DNA of 64,000 nucleotides from contig JAYSBP010000012.1 of assembly GCA_041915365.1 (NCBI GenBank), positions 4,486 through 68,485 on the forward strand, written 5' to 3'. Under the pieces are notes generated by a model. It had not been told where the DNA came from. It was given only the letters and a program-made list of their open reading frames with translations, and did no database searches. Positions 59,647 through 64,000 of the stretch are shown here, piece after piece; the stretch's first letter is position 1; the number at the start of each line of letters is the position of its first letter. Both the position numbers and the translations under genes were made by a program. The stretch is from UBA6016 sp041915365 (lineage in GTDB: Bacteria > Campylobacterota > Campylobacteria > Campylobacterales > UBA6016).

Positions 59647-61523
59647 AAAGGCAGCCTCACGCTAACACATAAGCCACCGTCTTTATTGCCCACCGTTATT
59701 AATCCGTTCATCTTTTGCTCAACTATTATTTTTGCTAGATATAGTCCTGAGCCCGTACTGTTTTTTTTGGTTCCAAAAAATGGATTAAAAATATTTTTGA
59801 TGGTCGGCTCATCGCAACCGCCGCCGTTATCTGCAAATTCCATCACAGCAAAACCACCTTGTCTATATACAGCTATATCTACGATCGGCCTATCTATATT
59901 TTTATGCTCGAAAACCTCTTTGGAGTTTTGCAAAATCGCAGAAATAACCTGCAATAAGCCGTTAGAATCGGCATAAACTACACATCCATCCTCACATCTT
60001 AGCTGTACGGTAACCCCCAATGTCTCAAATGGACGTCCATAGACATCCAGCACTGTTTTTATTATTTTTTCCGGATATAGTTTTTCATTTTTTGCCTCTA
60101 AACGGAAAAAATCTTGGAAAAAATCTACCGATGAGGCCATCTTTTCTAGTATTGAAAACGCCTTGTTGCAGTCTTTTTGAAGCGCATCAGGCTCTATCTT
60201 TGATAGCTTGATATCCGCCTGAACTGCCGACAACACCGCCGATAGCTCGGCAATCGGTTGCTTCCACTGATGTGTGATATTCGATACGGTATCGCCTGCG
60301 ATAGATCTTTTGGACTGCTCCGCAAAAAGCTTTTCGCTAATCTCTTTTTCTTTTTTGAGCTGTGAAAATCTAAGCCCAAGAACAACTGACAAAACAGTGA
60401 CGTGTAAAAAGTTTTTGACTATACTGACATTCTCCACCATGCCGTAATCATCGACTATCACCTTGGCTGTCAATACCAATATAACTATCCACACGGCGTT
60501 TATAATCGAGATGGCAAGGATATACCCAGACCAATTCTCCTTTTTATACATCATAAAAGCAGACACAAAAATTGCAAGCAACGCATAGCACAGCGAAACT
60601 GCGATAAGGATATTAGTGTGAAGTCTGGCAATCTCTCCTTTAAATACGTCAAAGGCGAATAAGACGGATAAAAATGCGAATAAACCGGCGGCACCGAGCA
60701 AGAGGAAATGAATTTTTTTGTATTTATTTTTCGTATTAAAAAACAAAGCCAAAAAGATAGTTAGCATAAGCATCGCAAAAACGCCAAAAAAGTGAGGCAA
60801 AATATCCGTATGAGGCAACAAATATCCAGGCAGCATAGGCTGGATGAACCCATAAGAGATAAACATCATCGCAAACAGCGAAAATAAATTTGCCGTATAC
60901 ACGCCATAAAGCTTGTCTCGCAGCGATACAAATAGCCAAAAGCCGTGCAAAATCATGGCAATAAAAAATCCGAAATACATACCCCAACCGAGGTTTTCGC
61001 CGCTATTTTTTTTGATAAATTCGTGCGCCGACGTAAGTACAAAGTTCGGCGTAATTCTGCTTTTGGTTTTTACTTTGGCAAATATCTCAATCGTCTCATT
61101 CGGCTGTAGTTCAAAAAACAGAGTTTGATACCTGCTCGGCACTTGTTTTTTGTCAAACTCTACTAAATCTCCTGCTATAAATTTCTGTATTACACCGGAA
61201 CTTCTAACACAGTAAAACTCGATACTATCGGCACGAACTAATGAGTGATAAAGCATCCATCTACCAAAGTCCGTGCCGCTATTTTTAAATTCAAATCTAA
61301 ACCAAACAGCGTCTTTAGTATTGACATCGGCCTCTCCAAAATTAGCGACAAGAAATTCATTTTTTCTTTTTTGTACATCTTGCACAGATAAAATAGCTTG
61401 CTTATCTACCAGATATTCCGCCTTTGGCTCAATAATAGATGCCACACCATTTTTCAGCTCTTGCGGCATGGCAAATATTAGCTTTGTTAATAAAAAAAAT
61501 AAAAAAAATACCCTCAAAAGCAA
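59625..61523 (-). CDS. 7TMR-DISM sensor histidine kinase
   Basis: This 632-residue membrane kinase starts at TTG and has a signal peptide, a periplasmic 7TMR-DISM extracellular domain (about 30-170), seven membrane helices (about 180-385), a dimerisation helix with the phospho-acceptor His in GDTVSNITHQWKQPIAELSAVL near 413-434 and a HATPase domain (ISAILQNSKEVFEHKN near 530, EFADNGGGCDEPTIKNIFNPFFGTKKNSTGSGLYLAKIIVEQ near 565-605). The ligand is probably a periplasmic small molecule. The likely partner is the convergent response regulator, whose 3' end it overlaps. Confidence 0.9.
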   Translation of the reverse strand: MLLRVFFLFFLLTKLIFAMPQELKNGVASIIEPKAEYLVDKQAILSVQDVQKRKNEFLVANFGEADVNTKDAVWFRFEFKNSGTDFGRWMLYHSLVRADSIEFYCVRSSGVIQKFIAGDLVEFDKKQVPSRYQTLFFELQPNETIEIFAKVKTKSRITPNFVLTSAHEFIKKNSGENLGWGMYFGFFIAMILHGFWLFVSLRDKLYGVYTANLFSLFAMMFISYGFIQPMLPGYLLPHTDILPHFFGVFAMLMLTIFLALFFNTKNKYKKIHFLLLGAAGLFAFLSVLFAFDVFKGEIARLHTNILIAVSLCYALLAIFVSAFMMYKKENWSGYILAISIINAVWIVILVLTAKVIVDDYGMVENVSIVKNFLHVTVLSVVLGLRFSQLKKEKEISEKLFAEQSKRSIAGDTVSNITHQWKQPIAELSAVLSAVQADIKLSKIEPDALQKDCNKAFSILEKMASSVDFFQDFFRLEAKNEKLYPEKIIKTVLDVYGRPFETLGVTVQLRCEDGCVVYADSNGLLQVISAILQNSKEVFEHKNIDRPIVDIAVYRQGGFAVMEFADNGGGCDEPTIKNIFNPFFGTKKNSTGSGLYLAKIIVEQKMNGLITVGNKDGGLCVSVRLPFYLSDNR

Positions 61524-61545
61524 CCCCCAAGCAACCTCATGCGGT

Positions 61546-61551
61546 TACAAT
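61546..61551 (+). promoter_or_regulatory. -10 element before the TPR/beta-barrel gene
   Basis: GGTTACAATAAA contains TACAAT 36 bases upstream of the ATG at 61588, in the 64-base divergent gap with the kinase gene. Confidence 0.35.
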
Positions 61552-61587
61552 AAATACAAAAGTAAAAAAATTTTAAAAAGTGAAAAT

Positions 61588-62946
61588 ATGAAGTATTGTG
61601 CAAAAATTATCCTTTTTTTATCGCTTTTTGTCTCTATTACCACAACGGGCTACGCTCAGACAGGCGGACAAAATATCGATACATTGCTAAACGAGGTGAT
61701 GTTGGCGTTTGATAAAAAAGAGTATGAAAAAGCGTACGAACTGTCAAAGTCGCTATACGAGATAAAATCAAACGACCCGCAAATAAACTTTTATCTAGGG
61801 CTGTGCGCTCTTGAGCTAAAAAAATACGAAGAGGCCGCTCTAGCTCTTGAGCGAACTCTAATTATGGAGCCAAGCCACGCAAGAGCAAGACTAGAGCTTG
61901 CAAAAACATATTTTGAGCAAAAAGACTACCAATCGGCAGAGGTAGAGTTTGACAAGGTTTTGTCAACCAAAAACATACCAAAAGAGGTGGTCGAAAATAT
62001 CAAAATCCACAAACAAATTATCGAATCGAAAAAACAAAGACACTATGCGAACGGATATGTCTCTTTTGGCATAGGATATGACACAAACATCAATAACAGC
62101 ATAGGACCGAAAGACTATACGGTGCCGCTATACGGGGGCTTGTCGCTAACTGGCGATGTCAAAAAAGAGGATTATTTTCACACTCAAACGATCGGGGTAA
62201 ATCATATTTACGACATGAAAGACGTAAAAGACGGAATGTTCTGGCAAGACAATGCACTTCTTTATGCTCAAACTTACAGACACTACATCGAAAACAATAT
62301 CAGATACATAAGCTTTACGAGCGGCCCAGGCTACAGACAAGGTAACTATGAAATAAATAACGGCTTTACGGTAGAAAAGCTGGAATTTGGCGGGCTAGAC
62401 TATATGAAGAGTATAGGAATAGCGCCAAAAATATCTTTTTATCCATCAAGCTCTGTAGCCCTAAATGCGGGATACGCACTCAAAAAAAGGTTATATTACT
62501 ACGATAACTACGGCAAAAACTCTATATCGCAAGAAGTTAGCTTTGGAGCAAAAAAATTCATTCAATCCACTCACTCCACTATATCTACGACATACACACT
62601 ATCAAAAGACACAGAGCTTATAAACGACCAGGCCGACTCTGCTTCAAGAACCGATGTTAGTTTATTCGCACAAACAATAGGTCTAAACCTTTATCAGCCG
62701 ATTGTCTCCGGTCTTGATTTGTCGGTTGATGTCGGCGCAAAAAAAACGGCTTATTCTGAGACAAATGCCGTTTTTGGCGAAAGAGAGAAGAATCTCAATC
62801 TCTACTGTATGCTCGGGCTATATAAAAGCATTTTTAAAAGCTCATTCATAGGTCTGAGCACAAACTACTCTAACAATAAGTCCAACTTTGCAAACAAGGT
62901 TTACCAAAAAAAAGGGTTTGCCATAAATTACATCAGCAATTTCTAA
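61588..62946 (+). CDS. TPR plus outer-membrane beta-barrel protein (Slam/DUF560-like)
   Basis: The start is the ATG at 61588 (452 residues), giving a clear signal peptide (YCAKIILFLSLFVSITTTGYA). Residues 30-155 form three to four TPR repeats (EYEKAYELSKSLYEIKSNDPQINFYLGLCALELKKYEEAALALE). From about 160 on, alternating aromatic strands (HYANGYVSFGIGYDTNINNSIG and similar, ending in NYISNF with terminal Phe) form an outer-membrane barrel. This order is that of Slam-type surface-protein translocators (DUF560). The neighbouring FecR/Ig-like gene could encode its client (inference). Confidence 0.72.
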   Translation: MKYCAKIILFLSLFVSITTTGYAQTGGQNIDTLLNEVMLAFDKKEYEKAYELSKSLYEIKSNDPQINFYLGLCALELKKYEEAALALERTLIMEPSHARARLELAKTYFEQKDYQSAEVEFDKVLSTKNIPKEVVENIKIHKQIIESKKQRHYANGYVSFGIGYDTNINNSIGPKDYTVPLYGGLSLTGDVKKEDYFHTQTIGVNHIYDMKDVKDGMFWQDNALLYAQTYRHYIENNIRYISFTSGPGYRQGNYEINNGFTVEKLEFGGLDYMKSIGIAPKISFYPSSSVALNAGYALKKRLYYYDNYGKNSISQEVSFGAKKFIQSTHSTISTTYTLSKDTELINDQADSASRTDVSLFAQTIGLNLYQPIVSGLDLSVDVGAKKTAYSETNAVFGEREKNLNLYCMLGLYKSIFKSSFIGLSTNYSNNKSNFANKVYQKKGFAINYISNF

Positions 62947-62960
62947 CAAAGGGTACATAG

Positions 62961-64000
62961 ATGAAACTATCCCGCTTATTAATCATATTACTGGCAATAA
63001 AAGCCGCCGTCTTTGCCTACATCGGCAAGATAGTAACGACGAACGCTGAAGTATCAATCGTCAGAGACTCAAAAACTATCAAGGCTCAATCGGGACAAAC
63101 GATAGAGCAAAAAGACACGATAAAAACATTAAAAGGCGGCGTAGCCCAAATAGAGTTTAACGATAAGACGTACATTACCGTTGGTGCAAGCTCGGTTTTT
63201 AGTGTAGAGGAGTATCTATATGACAATAAAGCTCCAAATGCAAGATTTAAGGCAGAGAAAGGCTATTTCAAAGTAGTAACCGGACAAATAGGAAAAATAG
63301 CGCCTGATAAATTCAAGGTTGAGACAAAAACGGCTACACTTGGGATACGAGGGACTGAGTTTAAGGGGTTTGTAGATGAGCTTGGCAATCTAACCACGCT
63401 TACTACTCGTGGTAAAACCGTACTAACCTCCACAATACCGAATGTAACAAGTAAGACCACTGAAATACCAGCTGGATATATGTCAAAGGCAACACAAAAA
63501 GGGGTGGAGGTATCCGTACCATTTAGCGCAGACCAGCTAAAAAATATGAATACCGGATTTAGCGGGCAGGTATCGCCTGCCAACGAACAAGAAAAAACAA
63601 AGAGCAAAGACACAACATCCACAACAAGTAGCACATCAAATAGCTCATCAACGGAGACAAAAAGTCAAGATAGCGCTTCGAACGCATCAACTATTACTAC
63701 TTCAAGTGAGACCACATCAAGCACTACATCAAGCATAGCAAGCGGTACAATGACCGTAGTAAGTAGTACGACAACCATAGGCAGTGTGGTGAATGATTTA
63801 TCATCAGATGCCATAGACTCTAGCGCAAATAACGCTACATATCAACAAGTCGTTAGTGCCACATCAGTAAGTGTTCCAACTATTACATCGGTAACCGCAA
63901 GCAGTAATAGTGCAACAATATCCGGAACGGCAGAGCCCGGAAGCACCGTGAAAATATATAACGGCGGTACTCTAATCGCTACGGTAACGGCAGACGCCGT
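62961..64000 (+). CDS. FecR-domain exported protein with Ser/Thr-rich linker and Ig-like repeats, 3' truncated
   Basis: The frame runs from ATG at 62961 off the window end (about 346 residues visible). It has a signal peptide (LLIILLAIKAAVFA), a FecR domain (about 25-135: GQTIEQKDTIKTLKGGVAQIEFNDKTYITVGASSVFSVEEY, then KVETKTATLGIRGTEFKG) and a long Ser/Thr-rich linker (about 208-275). The last part is the beginning of a bacterial Ig-like module (ISGTAEPGSTVKIYNGGTLIATVTAD), probably the first of several. Such proteins are large surface or periplasmic adhesin-like proteins. It lies 14 bases after the TPR/barrel gene. Confidence 0.75.
   Translation, partial: MKLSRLLIILLAIKAAVFAYIGKIVTTNAEVSIVRDSKTIKAQSGQTIEQKDTIKTLKGGVAQIEFNDKTYITVGASSVFSVEEYLYDNKAPNARFKAEKGYFKVVTGQIGKIAPDKFKVETKTATLGIRGTEFKGFVDELGNLTTLTTRGKTVLTSTIPNVTSKTTEIPAGYMSKATQKGVEVSVPFSADQLKNMNTGFSGQVSPANEQEKTKSKDTTSTTSSTSNSSSTETKSQDSASNASTITTSSETTSSTTSSIASGTMTVVSSTTTIGSVVNDLSSDAIDSSANNATYQQVVSATSVSVPTITSVTASSNSATISGTAEPGSTVKIYNGGTLIATVTADA

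Noticed and set aside
61273..61587. Possible longer N-terminus of the TPR/barrel protein
   Set aside because: It is antisense to the kinase gene, and the true signal peptide begins at the ATG at 61588.
1..64000. CRISPR arrays, rRNA or tRNA genes
   Set aside because: I saw no regularly spaced repeat units, and no rRNA or tRNA gene by eye; gaps between genes are too short for most. A tRNA scan was not possible here.

Overview
The window reads as a chromosomal segment of a Campylobacterota (Epsilonproteobacteria) species. The signs are a Wolinella/Helicobacter-type respiratory [NiFe] hydrogenase operon hydABCDE, a Campylobacter-like N-glycosylation locus (pglA-B-C-D, dedA, pglE, pglF), a PGBA_N-family exported protein next to a glcD-like gene, and compact, often overlapping genes in an AT-rich genome. 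The genus cannot be fixed from sequence alone. A mnmH, cobalamin-dependent metH and an ECF nickel importer suit a free-living relative of Sulfurimonas/Sulfurovum/Sulfurospirillum, but this is inference. I see no rRNA, tRNA, CRISPR array, transposase or integrase. No gene-free stretch exceeds 300 bases; the longest is the 198-base gap upstream of hydA.

Layout. 1-1380: 3' part of a SpoIIE-type phosphatase/HATPase protein plus a STAS-like protein. 1471-3973: pstC-pstA-pstB with a Pho-box-like repeat in front and a terminator behind; pstS is not here. 3986-6656: three-gene DHH-phosphoesterase operon and mnmH. 6674-12674: accessory region with a MazEF-like toxin-antitoxin pair, a WYL regulator, and a six-gene co-directional cluster of unknown function (HNH nuclease joined to a membrane domain, coiled-coil membrane protein, TerB-like protein, membrane-anchored YD-repeat-like protein, 8-cysteine small protein, membrane-anchored helical protein). 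This is the best candidate for an undescribed system. 12798-22667: housekeeping genes (phosphoribosyltransferase, EamA transporter, mtaB, a 57-residue zinc-ribbon-like gene, mltA, a lipoprotein, recR, dnaJ, S2P protease, lepB, folD, a cytochrome c, an HU protein).

23047-36853: a 14-kb co-directional hydrogenase supercluster, hydA-B-C-D-E, hypF, nikM-N-Q-O, hypB-C-D-E-A. It encodes the membrane-bound uptake hydrogenase, its cytochrome b, its endopeptidase, the CN/CO ligand and nickel insertion machinery, and a dedicated nickel importer. A perfect 11-bp inverted repeat lies in the promoter region and resembles a NikR operator. 37052-41101: hypothetical, mobA, moaC, DUF493, PGBA_N protein and glcD-like oxidase. 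41125-42928: a small accessory patch (Sel1 lipoprotein, membrane protein, MntA/HepT toxin-antitoxin). 42915-45489: Pif1-like helicase and a diguanylate cyclase. 45570-53259 and on to 55043: the pgl locus, followed by metH, hemJ, and a two-component pair whose genes converge and overlap at their 3' ends. 61588 to the window end: a TPR plus beta-barrel outer-membrane protein and a FecR/Ig-like exported protein cut by the window edge.

How it fits together: hydrogen oxidation (hyd/hyp/nik) feeds the quinone pool through HydC. Pgl proteins make a bacillosamine-linked glycan and put it on exported proteins. The accessory cluster at 7.3-12.7 kb sits between core genes and looks like an insertion of mobile or defence character.
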